The notes under the pieces were generated by a model, which saw only the letters and a list, made by a program, of their open reading frames with translations, searched no databases and was not told where the DNA came from. From Trichomonas tenax (taxonomy: Eukaryota; Parabasalia; Trichomonadida; Trichomonadidae), in NCBI GenBank assembly GCA_023091735.1, contig JALKBU010000191.1, positions 1 to 63,894 of the forward strand: DNA of 63,894 bases. The letters are read 5' to 3'. Of this stretch, positions 49,977 through 60,185 are shown piece by piece. The first letter of the stretch is position 1. Each line of letters opens with the position of its first letter. The position numbers and the translations under genes were made by a program.

Positions 49977-50936
49977 TGAAAAAGGCCAGCCAAAAACCCC
50001 CGGCACTTTTTGGTCCTTGACCAAAGCCTCTTTTTAGTTAATACAATAGTAGCTCTCCATATTTACTATATTTTTGTTATATAACTATAGGTTAATTCTA
50101 TGGTTTTGCTAAATATAGATTCATCATTCAGTATTATGTAAATGTGTTCTAATAGTACTCACTAAGGAGATCACTTTTTGCCTTATATGTGTTCCATGTA
50201 TTTGTGATTTTGCACAATATATTTTCATCATATTTTTTGTGCTATTGCGATCTAATTTCACTTATGATGAACATATCTTTTTGCCATATATGTACTGGCT
50301 GATTTTGTGGTTTTTCAAAAATATATATTTCTATTATGGTTCGGAATATTGGAGAGATTAAAGTGCACAACGAATGGTATCTAAATTATCACTTAAAATT
50401 AAACACCAAAATTGATGCAATATTTTTGCCATGTAATTAATTTACGTAACATATATTTAAATCTTAAGCTAACGTAGCTCAAGCCTATTGAATTAGACAA
50501 TGGTGCTAAATATAGATATTTCTGTCAAACTGATTTTCCATAGATTGAGAAGATAATTGATTTGAAATTCATTTTTTCTAAATCATTGATCAGTAAATGA
50601 CGCACAGGACTGAAAATTTCTATAGCAGAGTTCCCAACAATATTATGGTGTTAAATGACATTACAAATTTCAAATCAACCTCAAAAATACTGGTTTATCA
50701 CGTTCTTTTGGTTCATTCAGACTCAGATATATACAGATTGGGCAATTATACTGTGTGCAAATAAAATCACCATAAGAAATTAATAACGAAATATCAAGCT
50801 AAACCAATAGCCAAAACATGATGAAGTATGTTTAGTCCTGGTGATGAAAAAGCGAAATACAAGAATATAATGTTGAAATATAAACAAACATAAATTTTAA
50901 AATATAATACAAACAGATAATATAAAACTAATCGCA
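49977..50936. other. eS24 promoter and intergenic region
   Basis: The first 60 bases carry the eS24 promoter with TTTGGTC-CTT-GACCAAA (50009-50025; 7-bp perfect arms) and AAAGGCCAGCC. Further out, TTTTTGCCATGTAA (50425) is a lone TGACATGT-type variant. The rest is AT-rich without a gene. Confidence 0.5.
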
Positions 50937-51731
50937 TTAATGAGCTTGTTGAATCATTGGTCTCTGTGGTATTCCTTGTTGCTGTGGTGGTGGTCTGCGC
51001 TGGAATGTCTTTTGTTTTTCTTGTGTGATAGAATTCATTGCTAGTTCGAATGACTCGCGACCGTACTTAGCAAGGACTTCCTCAATCCATTGTGCTGTCT
51101 CTGGAGAAAGGTTGTCCTGGCCTATTGACTCCTGTGTTGCAGCGGAGGCGGCAACTTCAGGTGGAAGATCTAAGTAGAATTTTGAGCACAAAACGAGACA
51201 AATATCAACAATAACTCCGTTGCAGATCCTAATGAAGCTCTCATTAGGAATATGAGATTGAAGATTTGTTTTCCATCTTTCGAAGTGTGTGAAAGGAGAT
51301 TCAAAGTTAACGTTGAAGTCAATGGACTTGAGTAAATCAAGTTCAGCCTGTGTAATCTGTTCGAGGTGTTCTTGAGGCATGTGACCATCCGCAGAGAGTG
51401 GTCCGACGAGGCTTCTTATAATGGAAGAAGGAGCAGATCTACAGATTCTGCTTAACTCGTCGTAGATCATCTGCATAGGCCTATAAGAATTTTGTGCTTT
51501 GCAAGAAGTAAATAAAGCAGCTGTCATTAAAATGAAAAGTCTGTGTGGGCATTCATCATTATTCTTGAAATAATTTTGAAGCATAATAAACGCAGTTGCA
51601 ATAATTGGAGATAATTCAAGTTTCAAATTAATTCTTGATTTTGAGATCAGTGTCCACACTGTTCGACGCTGGTCATCAGTCCACGTTGTGCGGACGACAG
51701 AAAACTCAGCTGCCGAAGGAACTTCACTCAT
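50937..51731 (-). CDS. Cyclin-box protein (transcriptional-cyclin type)
   Basis: Encodes 264 residues. A cyclin fold is visible: IIATAFIMLQNYFKNNDECP and RLFILMTAALFTSCKAQNSY match the helix-2/3 region (alanine-rich, with the KxxE-type partner residues less clear), and DELSRI, then TQAELDLLKSIDFNVNFESPF match the linker that opens the second box. The phrase LLKSIDFNVNFESPF is typical of cyclins C, K, L and T, which pair with transcription CDKs. The second box is partial and the C-terminus is disordered with Pro/Gln (RRPPPQQQGIPQRPM). I cannot choose among the transcriptional cyclins. The N-terminus (SEVPSAAEFSVVRTTW) is not a destruction box, consistent with a constitutive role. Confidence 0.8.
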   Translation of the reverse strand: MSEVPSAAEFSVVRTTWTDDQRRTVWTLISKSRINLKLELSPIIATAFIMLQNYFKNNDECPHRLFILMTAALFTSCKAQNSYRPMQMIYDELSRICRSAPSSIIRSLVGPLSADGHMPQEHLEQITQAELDLLKSIDFNVNFESPFTHFERWKTNLQSHIPNESFIRICNGVIVDICLVLCSKFYLDLPPEVAASAATQESIGQDNLSPETAQWIEEVLAKYGRESFELAMNSITQEKQKTFQRRPPPQQQGIPQRPMIQQAH

Positions 51732-52960
51732 TTTAATATTAAAATATTTTAATTGTGATGACTCATAGAAATTTGCTTTAATTCAATTATTTGGGCTATA
51801 TTTAAACTATACATGTGATATAAATCATAAATTTAACAAGAATTGAGTGCCCTGCCATTTATAAAATTGACTCCATCAGTAATCATTACATTTAAAACTG
51901 TTTCTAGATTAATGTTTCGACTTCTGTCATTTTATTTAAAACTATTTTGTTTAGTTTACAATTTGAAAAGCGATTTAATTTCCTTATGCTACTAATATAG
52001 ACATGAACTATAAATTTGATTGCGAAAATGAAAATTTAGATTATGGTCCATTACGTGAAATATACCTAAATTATTTCAACTCTATAAAAGCAATTTTTGA
52101 ATTTAAATTTTTAACAATAGCAAAATTTATCTTTCTAAACATCATAGAGTTGTATTTAGAGTTTTAAGAGGTAAACACATTTGAGAGGTTGTTTAAAAAT
52201 TGATAATGATTGTAATCAGTAAACTATTGAATTTTATGTGGTCGAACAAATAATTTTCAATGTCGGTATTTCGAAAAATTCTTTGCTTTTTATTTACAAC
52301 CAAAAAAATCCTTGTTTTTTTTAATTTTGTTTAGGAAATCTTTTGTTATAATAAATAGATTTTTTATTTTTATATTATTTATCATGGATAATCGATATAA
52401 TGCATTTTCATTTCGTCTGCTGCTTGATCTCGACTATGTAAAGCGATTGGTGGCCAGTTTCTAAATAAGGGAAAGATATTTTTTTTATTAACAAATATAA
52501 ACATATCACAGTTGTGTCTTTTGCAGCTGTTGTGTGAAAGCTAACCAATCGTTAGATAATTTTCCGATTTCAAGTTTATTTATATATTAATTGATAAATA
52601 TTGGTATTTAACTTATAATATCATTTGCCAAGATATAACTTTTTAGTACATATCTTTTTGCTATCTTAAAACCCCTAACACACTTATTTTATTATTTGTT
52701 TTTTTTTTTTTTTCAAATAATTCATATCTGATCTAGATGATGTCATCAATATTCAGGCATTTCTGAGTACAATAGTTCTCTTTCAACAGTATCAATTAAT
52801 CATGTTGATTCAATATCAATTGAAAATCATCATTTAAGCTAAATCCTATAAATAAAATGCCTTCATGCTGAATATAATATAGACAATAGTAATAAGGCTA
52901 AACATAGATTTTGATATATTTTGATTTAATATCATACTAAATCTATAAAATAAACAAATA
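51732..52960. other. Gene-poor AT-rich region
   Basis: About 1.2 kb without an ORF of interest. It has a T15 run near 52700 and no visible repeat pair. The left end must contain the cyclin promoter. Confidence 0.5.
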
Positions 52961-54451
52961 TCAAACATATATAGTGAAAATATATACCCAGAATATAATG
53001 AATAATATCGAAAACACAGTGAAGATCAACATAAAACGAAGATTAGAACTCTTTTCAGATGAATTGTTGAGAACAGGAAGTTCGCCATCGCCAATGTTCA
53101 TATACACAGACAGAAAGTCTATGTTATTATGTTTTTGAGCAGTATCGAGAATTTCTGCTGTGATATGTCCATAAGGAACTAATGCAGATGCAATTTCATA
53201 AGAACACGATTCCGCAGCAATCTCTATAGAACTTTTTCCATGTGCGTCCTTCAGCATTGGATCTGTTTTGCCTGACTTGAGCAAAAATATTGATATTTCA
53301 TCCAATCTTTTCTCCATTGATAAATTAAGGCAGATAGGGTCAAAAGCGATTCCTGCTTCAAGAATTAATTTTGTGCATTCGATACTTTCCGATTTTATGC
53401 CAATTTGAACTGGATTCTCTGAGTTTTTGCCGAATGAAGGAAGATTTGATTTCTTGAGAATTGTTTCAACTTCAACAATGCTGTTAATGTCAGTAGCGCT
53501 ACAAAGAGCACCAAATAACTCATCAACATCATCCTGCTGACCAATGAGCCAGTCAAAGAAGCTTATTCTTCGATTAAATGCTGATATCTTCAAACAATCT
53601 TTCATATTTGTGTTTTCATTAAAACACTGCTTGATAATGTCATAGGATCCGCCTCTGATTGCACATTTAGGAAGATTTGCGCTATTTAACAAATTATCAT
53701 TGATTGAGATTAAAAATTTGAAGCAATTAACAGAACCAAAGTACGCTGCAAACTCTATTATATTCAGATCATTTTGGCCATGATCAGCTGGTTCAAAGTA
53801 TGAAAAATAAAGTTTTTGATTGAAATCGAAGTTATTTTGCTGTATCATTGCTTGTAATTTGTCTATCACATCGTATTTCAATATAAACTGTAGAGAATCA
53901 GTTTTATATCCATAATTTATAAATTGATTCAATGTTTCCCAGTCTTTATTCTTCAAATTTTGATATATTTCCTCATTTTCGTATTCTTTGTCTATCTTGT
54001 AGAGAAGCTCTAAGAAATGGTATCTTTTGATGTTTGGAGCAAAAAATGAGAATAAACTGAAATAATTTAGTGTTGAAATATTGATATTTTTGAGTAAATT
54101 GATAATTTGATCATAATTGTATAAATTGGACTCGTATAAATAAATGAGTAGCCTAAAACATGCTGAAGCTGCTTTATTTTCTTGAGATTGAATCGTTATT
54201 CCTTCCAATATTCCATATTTAAGGATTCCATTGGTATCTTTGATTGATTCATCGATAGCTTTAATGATTTGTGCATAATAATATATATTTTTCTCTCGAA
54301 TTTTTATCAATGATAAAATATCTCTCGCGATAAACAAAAGGACCTCTTTCGTTAGAATAAACTTCGGATCCAAAATTATATTGATCGAAGAAATGATACT
54401 GTCTTGGCTTAAATCTTCGAGAATAGATTGAATCTTCTTCTTATTCTCCAT
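52961..54451 (-). CDS. Ankyrin-type protein with DUF3447-like N-terminus and C-terminal membrane anchor
   Basis: Encodes 496 residues. The N-terminal two thirds fit the DUF3447 family found in hundreds of trichomonad ankyrin proteins: an opening helical domain (VLLFIARDILSLIKIREK), the WETLNQFINYGYKTDSLQFI segment, then NIIEFAAYFGSVNCFKFLIS and CAIRGGSYDIIKQCF. Ankyrin-like repeats follow (IGIKSESIECTKLILEAGIA, SSIEIAAESCSYEIASALV). The last 25 residues are a strong transmembrane helix (LIFTVFSILFIIFWVYIF), so it is probably tail-anchored. The role is unknown; ankyrin repeats bind proteins. A second copy of the family lies at 58590. GGGTATAATAAAGAGTCAC lies 51-69 bases upstream of the start. 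Confidence 0.85.
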   Translation of the reverse strand: MENKKKIQSILEDLSQDSIISSINIILDPKFILTKEVLLFIARDILSLIKIREKNIYYYAQIIKAIDESIKDTNGILKYGILEGITIQSQENKAASACFRLLIYLYESNLYNYDQIINLLKNINISTLNYFSLFSFFAPNIKRYHFLELLYKIDKEYENEEIYQNLKNKDWETLNQFINYGYKTDSLQFILKYDVIDKLQAMIQQNNFDFNQKLYFSYFEPADHGQNDLNIIEFAAYFGSVNCFKFLISINDNLLNSANLPKCAIRGGSYDIIKQCFNENTNMKDCLKISAFNRRISFFDWLIGQQDDVDELFGALCSATDINSIVEVETILKKSNLPSFGKNSENPVQIGIKSESIECTKLILEAGIAFDPICLNLSMEKRLDEISIFLLKSGKTDPMLKDAHGKSSIEIAAESCSYEIASALVPYGHITAEILDTAQKHNNIDFLSVYMNIGDGELPVLNNSSEKSSNLRFMLIFTVFSILFIIFWVYIFTIYV

Positions 54452-54717
54452 TTGAAACTTTTGGAGATAAAATTTAAAATATGACGCGTTGGGTTTAGTT
54501 CGTGACTCTTTATTATACCCTTCACTAAACCAGCTTTTTAGATATTGGTTTAAATGATGATCAATAAATTTAAGATTTTAAAATTTGATTAAAAAGTATA
54601 GTTCGTTGATGCATTTTGAGTAGAAATTTATTGGTTTTGGAGTCTTCTGAGTTCAGTTTTAGTGTGATTAAATATAAAGTGGAAGACAAAAAACGTGACA
54701 CTCTTTATTTTTTTTAA
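54452..54717. promoter_or_regulatory. Upstream region of the ankyrin gene
   Basis: Contains GTGACTCTTTATTATACCC (54502-54520), which matches 39702-39720 in 18 of 19 bases, and a weaker GTGACACTCTTTATT at 54695. Possible regulatory element; see findings. Confidence 0.35.
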
Positions 54718-56015
54718 TGTCTTGCGCCCAAATGCTATTGCAAACAATAACTTTGTGTATACTAACTGCGCATCGGGTGATTTTGTTTTGCCGAAGTTAA
54801 TATTCGAATTTTGTCAGGTGCCTTATATAATCGATATTTAACTGAAGGTTTATGGTATTTCTGGTATTGACATTGCAAACATATATGTGATTGATGTTAA
54901 TAGGCCAAAACAATTAAAACAAGTATCATTTTTCATAACTAATCAAATTGAGTTCTATTCATATTGGCCAGTTTAAGAACAGTATTTTGGCCTATGTGGA
55001 GATCCAAAATATATGGATTTCATTAATAATTTTTATTGCAGATTTTTTGTTTACAGAAACTATTTCGTTTCTTATGATGGGGAGATATCAAATGGAACAC
55101 ATAATATACGGCCGCCTTATGATCTCGGAATCGATGATTAGAGGCCTTTTGAAAGAGGAGAAGTTAGATATAATTTCGATGATGCTATAATGATTGCTTC
55201 TCCTTATTCTTTAGGACCACAGAAGTTTTTCCAGATCTCTTTTTTCTAGCTCTCTAGCTCCTCTTTTCTTTGTACCTTCAGATTTCTTCAAAACAGCAAC
55301 AATCATAATAAAATACGAAGATTATTATTTCAACGAACTCAGCGATAAATTGGGATGGAGAAATAAGATACAAAGAATAGAGAAAGGTGAATATGCTTTC
55401 GCTCATAGATTGCTAATACAAAGGGAGCCTCGTGTGCATCATTCAGCTTTTGGTCCGGCTGTTCAATTACTTCACAATAAGATGAGAAAGTTGTTTAATG
55501 TCGAGAATGTTATTCCAGATAAATTCGCGTGCCAAAACAGAGAAGGACGGTTTTGAAGGATACATAACATGGAGCAGATCTTTGACACTCTCTTGCAGAA
55601 GTATTCTAAATATTATTGGATAAACATTACCGATAGATATGATACATTAAATGAATCCGCGAGAATATGGTCATCAATCAAATTAGTTTTCACTCCTGTT
55701 GGAAGCAATTGTTTTAGAAGCATATTCATGAAAGAAGGATCAGTCATTGTACTCGTCAATGGTGATATCTATGATATCTCAACTCATTTGTATATCGCAT
55801 CACAAGGAATCAAAACCGTCACTATTCCAAACTTTAAGATGGTTCACAACAATCCAAAGATGCGTTCTAACAACAGAGTTCGCATCGATGATGTTGTGGA
55901 TGGAGTTGATATTGCAATTCACTTCATAGAGAACGGAAAATGGCCAAAGCAAGGCCAACAGGGTTCATTGACTATGTTGTCAACTTCCAAGACTGGAAGA
56001 ACCCATCAAGAATGA
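54718..56015 (+). pseudogene. Dead GT61-type glycosyltransferase gene
   Basis: Coding-like sequence spread over several frames with stops. Pieces in order: ANNNFVYTNCASGDFVLPKL (54740), a TAA near 54838, VYRNYFVSYDGEISNGTHNI and RPPYDLGIDD before a TAG (near 55139), NFDDAIMIASPYSLGPQ (55170), LAPLFFVPSDFFKTATIIIK (55254) after a shift, REPRVHHSAFGPAVQLLHNK, a TGA near 55554, then SSIKLVFTPVGSNCFRSIFM and KEGSVIVLVNGDIYDI to the end. The segment FTPVGSNxxxxIFMxxGSVI corresponds to the C-terminal substrate-binding region of the GT61 (DUF563) family, which transfers pentoses or hexoses to glycans in the Golgi. At least four disabling changes are visible, so no active enzyme is expected. Confidence 0.72.
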
Positions 56016-56110
56016 AATAACTTTAGGATCATTAAGCTAATGTTATCATTTAATAGAGAAAAGAAATATTGCGTTTGTTTTAGATATCTATCATGTAAAT
56101 TTAAATATAT

Positions 56111-56755
56111 TTAATGCATTTGCTTTGATATATGTCCTATAATACTAACATCTTCATCATCAACATCAAAAATTACATCATTGATTGAGAAGTCATCAAT
56201 TGATCCGAGAAATTCGATCTTGCTTAAAGCGATGCATGGAGGCTCTCCGGGACATGCTTCATCCTGAATAAGACGTACATACTTTGCGTTATGGACTGAA
56301 CTAAATGAAAATGTTTTCTCTTTGCAGCGTCTCATTTCTTGGTCCTTTTCGACTTTATGAATTGTTGTCCAAGTAATGTTATCATTTGATCCTTGAAGAC
56401 TCCAACTATATAAACAACATTCAGAACAATAAGATCCTGGTTCATAGCAGCAGCACAGCTGGTCATCACAGCAGCCAGCTCTAAGGAAATATCCAGTTAA
56501 CTTCATCACGCGATCTCTAATGTGAAAACCAATGTATGGAAAATCTGTTTGTGTTCTGTCACAGTTTGAGCATCAATCATAGTTTTTCTTTATTTGAGCA
56601 AATGCATATTCTGGTTTTGTTTTTTGAAATGATCCATTAATAACTTCAGAACTGGAGCCGCTGACATAGTAATCAATCAACTTGCGCCTCCACGGGATTT
56701 TTAATATCGAGTTGGAATCAGACATTAATTCTTCTGTAATACAAAACAAAAACAT
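56111..56755 (-). pseudogene. F5/8C (discoidin-like) domain gene with one in-frame TGA
   Basis: A 215-codon frame is continuous from the ATG at 56753-56755 to the stop at 56111 apart from a single TGA at 56573-56575. The first part has MFLFCITEELMSDSNSILK and KPEYAFAQIKKNYD. After the TGA come CSNCDRTQTDFPYIGFHIR, the Cys-rich CCDDQLCCCYEPGSYCSECC and SWSLQGSNDNITWTTIHKVE. Then follow ARYVRLIQD-like HNAKYVRLIQDEACPG and IALSKIEFLGSIDDF, typical strands of an F5/8C domain as found in many trichomonad proteins. The TGA falls where related domains have Trp, so one TGG-to-TGA change explains it. Either a fresh pseudogene, or a readthrough candidate, or a base error. Confidence 0.65.
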
Positions 56756-57304
56756 TAAAAAATAATGAAAATTGAAAAACTCTGTTCGAAATTTGTTGAA
56801 CTCTAAACATATTTGAAATATTTATATTTGAATCCACGAAATTCAGATTAAAAAATATGACATGAAGAGAACTAAATTTCAAAATTTTAAGTCATGTTAT
56901 TAAAGTTTAATTTGATATTGAAATCTTGATGGAAAATATGATAATGATTAGAAATATTAAAAATCTAAATAAATAATTTTAATGTTAAGTTGTTCTTTGA
57001 ATGCCTGGTTAATAGCATTGATAATGAAAGCAATTTTTCTAGATATCTAGTATTTTGACATCTGTCAAATATTGCTATTTGCATTTTGATGATGTGAATT
57101 AATGAGAGACTTTATGTGATAGCGAATTATAATGTTTTAGAGTCAGATATTTTTGATGATATTTGACAATTGTCAAAAAGAATTAAGTTTCCAAAATTCG
57201 ATAAAAATATGAAAAATAAATAATATTTAATTTAGAGATCCATAACATCAACAAAATTAAACAAAATGAGTAAAAACCGTTAACAAAAAGTTAAAAAGTC
57301 TAAA
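56756..57304. promoter_or_regulatory. Intergenic region with two TTTGACA palindromes
   Basis: Spacer of 549 bases upstream of the plus-strand gene at 57305. It contains TTTGACATCTGTCAAA (57054-57069) and the perfect 16-bp palindrome TTTGACAATTGTCAAA (57162-57177). Directly before the start codon are AACCGTTAAC and AAAAAGTTAAAAAG, similar to Myb-type elements. Confidence 0.45.
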
Positions 57305-58447
57305 ATGGATTTTTCTGGAGATAATAAATATCTTACAGGAATAAAACTCTCTGGTAGATCTGCGAGAAGGCCCACACAAGATATTTCTCAGGCTTTTATG
57401 GTCAGTACTGTTAAGCTTGAGAAAGCAGAATTCAAATATCCGCCGTCTGTTCTCGCATCTCTTCCACAAATCATTCGCAAGCCCGAAAATCTAAAATATA
57501 ACTACGGAATTCCGGCCAATAAGACTATTATTGACGCAATGATTGATTTAACATATTATCAGCCAGATTGTGAAATTCATTTCCTTCTTCCTGATGGAAC
57601 AGAGCAAACAGAGACATTCAAATCGTATACATCACTCGATTCCATCGCAACATTTTTCGCTAAGTATTTACAATATTCAGATATCGATAATCTCGTTCTC
57701 GTTCGTTCATTCGGCGAAGGATATACTCTCTGCCTCCCTGCGTGCCAAATGCCAATTGGATTATTCCATATAAAGGACGCTATGTGGACATTTGAATTCA
57801 AATGGGTTCCAAAATCAATGCCAATGAATGTTTTGACAGCAAATATGCTCAATCTATACGTCAATCAACGCGCCAGCGAACCTACAACAATTCCTAAAGC
57901 AGATCTCGATTCTGTTAAAGATTTCGCTTCAAAGCTCGTCGCAGTGTCTGCAAATCCAACAGAGCCGAATAAGCAAAAATTGCAAGTTTTCCTTGATGAT
58001 ATGAACACAAATCCAAAATGGGAAGCGATGAACAGCAGATTTGCAAAGACAGGTGAAATCAACATCACTAACTACCAGATCACAAAGGATATGAAAATGA
58101 GAGTATGGAAAGGCATTAACGAACCAGAAGTTCATGATGCAAAGGATTGCGTTGTGAGGAGAACAGAAAGAGCATTCGCATTGACATTTGGCGAAAATGT
58201 TCAGTATCAGATTCCACGTGTTTTCTTCCAAAGCTTTTATGAATTTATTAATTTCGCAATGTTCCCGAATTGGGAGTCTGTTACATTCCGCCAGTTTAAC
58301 TTCGAGCCAGTGCCTCGTAAAGCAGGCGGCATTCCTCGCTGCTATGATGATTCACGCATTAATTTCATTAAGCCCGAAAAACTTCAGGAAGTCATTGACG
58401 GCCAATTAGAATTCGGTAGAAGATTAGAATCTGTTGAGAAAAAGTAA
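57305..58447 (+). CDS. Conserved-looking protein of unknown function
   Basis: Encodes 380 residues starting MDFSGDNKYLTGIKLSGRSA. Composition is that of a globular, soluble protein. Residues about 75-130 (KTIIDAMIDLTYYQPDCEIH and FLLPDGTEQTETFKSYTSLD, then SIATFFAKYL) read like a ubiquitin-fold domain of the FERM/RA type, with a beta-hairpin followed by a helix. Residues 190-250 are helical. Residues about 265-360 (KMRVWKGINEPEVHDAKDCV, RALTFGENVQYQIPRVF-like) could be a PH/PTB-like fold, giving a FERM-like or talin/kindlin-like order, but this is only a structural impression. No known family recognised. Complete ORF, clear start, codon usage normal for the region. Confidence 0.78.
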   Translation: MDFSGDNKYLTGIKLSGRSARRPTQDISQAFMVSTVKLEKAEFKYPPSVLASLPQIIRKPENLKYNYGIPANKTIIDAMIDLTYYQPDCEIHFLLPDGTEQTETFKSYTSLDSIATFFAKYLQYSDIDNLVLVRSFGEGYTLCLPACQMPIGLFHIKDAMWTFEFKWVPKSMPMNVLTANMLNLYVNQRASEPTTIPKADLDSVKDFASKLVAVSANPTEPNKQKLQVFLDDMNTNPKWEAMNSRFAKTGEINITNYQITKDMKMRVWKGINEPEVHDAKDCVVRRTERAFALTFGENVQYQIPRVFFQSFYEFINFAMFPNWESVTFRQFNFEPVPRKAGGIPRCYDDSRINFIKPEKLQEVIDGQLEFGRRLESVEKK

Positions 58448-58589
58448 CTATTCATATTTGTTAATTAAAAACATAATTTCACACTTTCTTTTTTTTTTTG
58501 TTTTATAACTAGAATAACAATCATGAAAATTCTTTTAAAAGTTCATTTTTCTTCAGTGTCTGATTGAGATTTGATATTAGATAAAAAAT

Positions 58590-60185
58590 ATGGATTTTGA
58601 AGATGTAGAAATTTTGTCATCAGTCAGAACAGAGTATGAAGATGAAATGTACAGACTTCTTCATTTCGAGTTTCCTCCATATTTGAAAGATATTGGAAAA
58701 ATGTATAATTTATTAATGAATTTAAACGAAAGCAGCCTATCCAGTCTTTATCCCCTATTCATGGAATTGGTAAAGCCAGAGTATTACTTCGAATTCTGCC
58801 AAATAATCATCCAAATTGCTCGATTTAGGTCTAATATGATAGATACGATCATAATTCTCTTAACAAAGATATTTGATTCATCAGCAAATCTTAGAGAGTT
58901 GTTTATCAAGAAGTTTGATTCATATTTATTATTACGAAAATTATTTAAACGAGGATTATACTCAAAATCCGATGTAGAACGATTATATATCAGGAGGGAC
59001 AGAATACAAAACTATTTTCCGGATTTATTTAAGATGATTGAATCAAAAACAAAACATTTCAGCTTTTTCTTTGTTTTTGAAAAATACAATAATGTTAAGA
59101 ACTGGAAGGCAGCAAGTTTGATTGAGACAGGATATCCAAAAGATTGTATTCAAAGACTTATTAAATATGATATCGTTGATGAACTTCAAAACTATATCTA
59201 TAAGACAGGATTTGATGTGAACTCTTCAATTCTAGTATCACCTTTCGAATGTTTTAATTCACATCAAATTAAACGTCCAGAAACTTATTCAATACGAAAA
59301 ACACCATTGCAGCTTGCTGCATATCACGGTTCCGTTAAAGCTTTCAAGCTTTTGCTCACAATGAAAGCAAAAATTAGTTCAGATGTATTAATTGATGCTA
59401 TTGCAGGCGATAACACAGAAATATTCAGTCTTTGCGATAAATGTAATGATTATCCAACAGCAGAAGAAATCTTACTTGCAAGTATCAAATTTAATAATAA
59501 TAAGTTTTTACCAATTGCTGTTAAAACAAAGATCACAGTTGCAACACTTGAGGAATGCCTTTTATATTCTAATTATGAAGCATTTGGCTATTTATCACAG
59601 TTCTGTACTGAAGAAGTTTCAAACAAATTTTTAGTTAAACACAACATTTATTCGATATTCAAGGATAGATTAAAAGATGAGCTTCCAGAAGCTACAAAGC
59701 TATTTGCTATAGCGCTCAAACAAGGTAATTATCATATTTGCAAAGAGATACTTATATTTGGACCTGATTTAACTTCACCACAAAATGATGGATATTTTAT
59801 GATTCATTATGCTGCAGGATGTCGAAATGTTGATTGTTTTAATCTCGTTCTTAAATTCTCAAACATAGATATGGAAACAAAGAATAGCATTCGTCCACTT
59901 CACATTGCAATTCGTTCTAATGATTTGGAGATGGTTAATAACATTATTTTGAATGGAGCAAAGTTAAATTTCAAAGATAAAGATGGAAACAATTATTTAC
60001 ACTATGCTGCAAAATTTGGTGATATCGAAATCACTCAAGTCCTCATTGATCATCATATAAGCTTGAAAGCTAAAAATTCAGGAGATATGACTCCATTAGA
60101 CATCGCAAAGACGAAAAATGAATATCACAGCCAAATTGTTTATCAGAACTTTTTAGAAAGTCACATGAAAGCCAAGAGCAATTAA
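58590..60185 (+). CDS. Ankyrin-repeat protein with DUF3447-like N-terminus
   Basis: Encodes 531 residues. The first 150 residues are helical and follow the DUF3447 family (YEFCQIIIQIARFRSNMID-like). Then FFFVFEKYNNVKNWKAASLI and TPLQLAAYHGSVKAFKLLLT begin the ankyrin part. The C-terminal third has four good ankyrin repeats: YFMIHYAAGCRNVDCFNLVL, IRPLHIAIRSNDLEMVNNII, NNYLHYAAKFGDIEITQVLI and DMTPLDIAKTKNEYHSQIVY. No transmembrane segment is present, unlike the paralogue at 52961, so it is likely cytosolic. Trichomonad genomes contain hundreds of this kind, with unknown roles. The two copies lie 4.1 kb apart in opposite directions. Confidence 0.87.
   Translation: MDFEDVEILSSVRTEYEDEMYRLLHFEFPPYLKDIGKMYNLLMNLNESSLSSLYPLFMELVKPEYYFEFCQIIIQIARFRSNMIDTIIILLTKIFDSSANLRELFIKKFDSYLLLRKLFKRGLYSKSDVERLYIRRDRIQNYFPDLFKMIESKTKHFSFFFVFEKYNNVKNWKAASLIETGYPKDCIQRLIKYDIVDELQNYIYKTGFDVNSSILVSPFECFNSHQIKRPETYSIRKTPLQLAAYHGSVKAFKLLLTMKAKISSDVLIDAIAGDNTEIFSLCDKCNDYPTAEEILLASIKFNNNKFLPIAVKTKITVATLEECLLYSNYEAFGYLSQFCTEEVSNKFLVKHNIYSIFKDRLKDELPEATKLFAIALKQGNYHICKEILIFGPDLTSPQNDGYFMIHYAAGCRNVDCFNLVLKFSNIDMETKNSIRPLHIAIRSNDLEMVNNIILNGAKLNFKDKDGNNYLHYAAKFGDIEITQVLIDHHISLKAKNSGDMTPLDIAKTKNEYHSQIVYQNFLESHMKAKSN

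Noticed and set aside
56573..56575. TGA reassigned to an amino acid
   Set aside because: The BEACH gene ends with TGA and other genes have no in-frame TGA, so the standard code applies.
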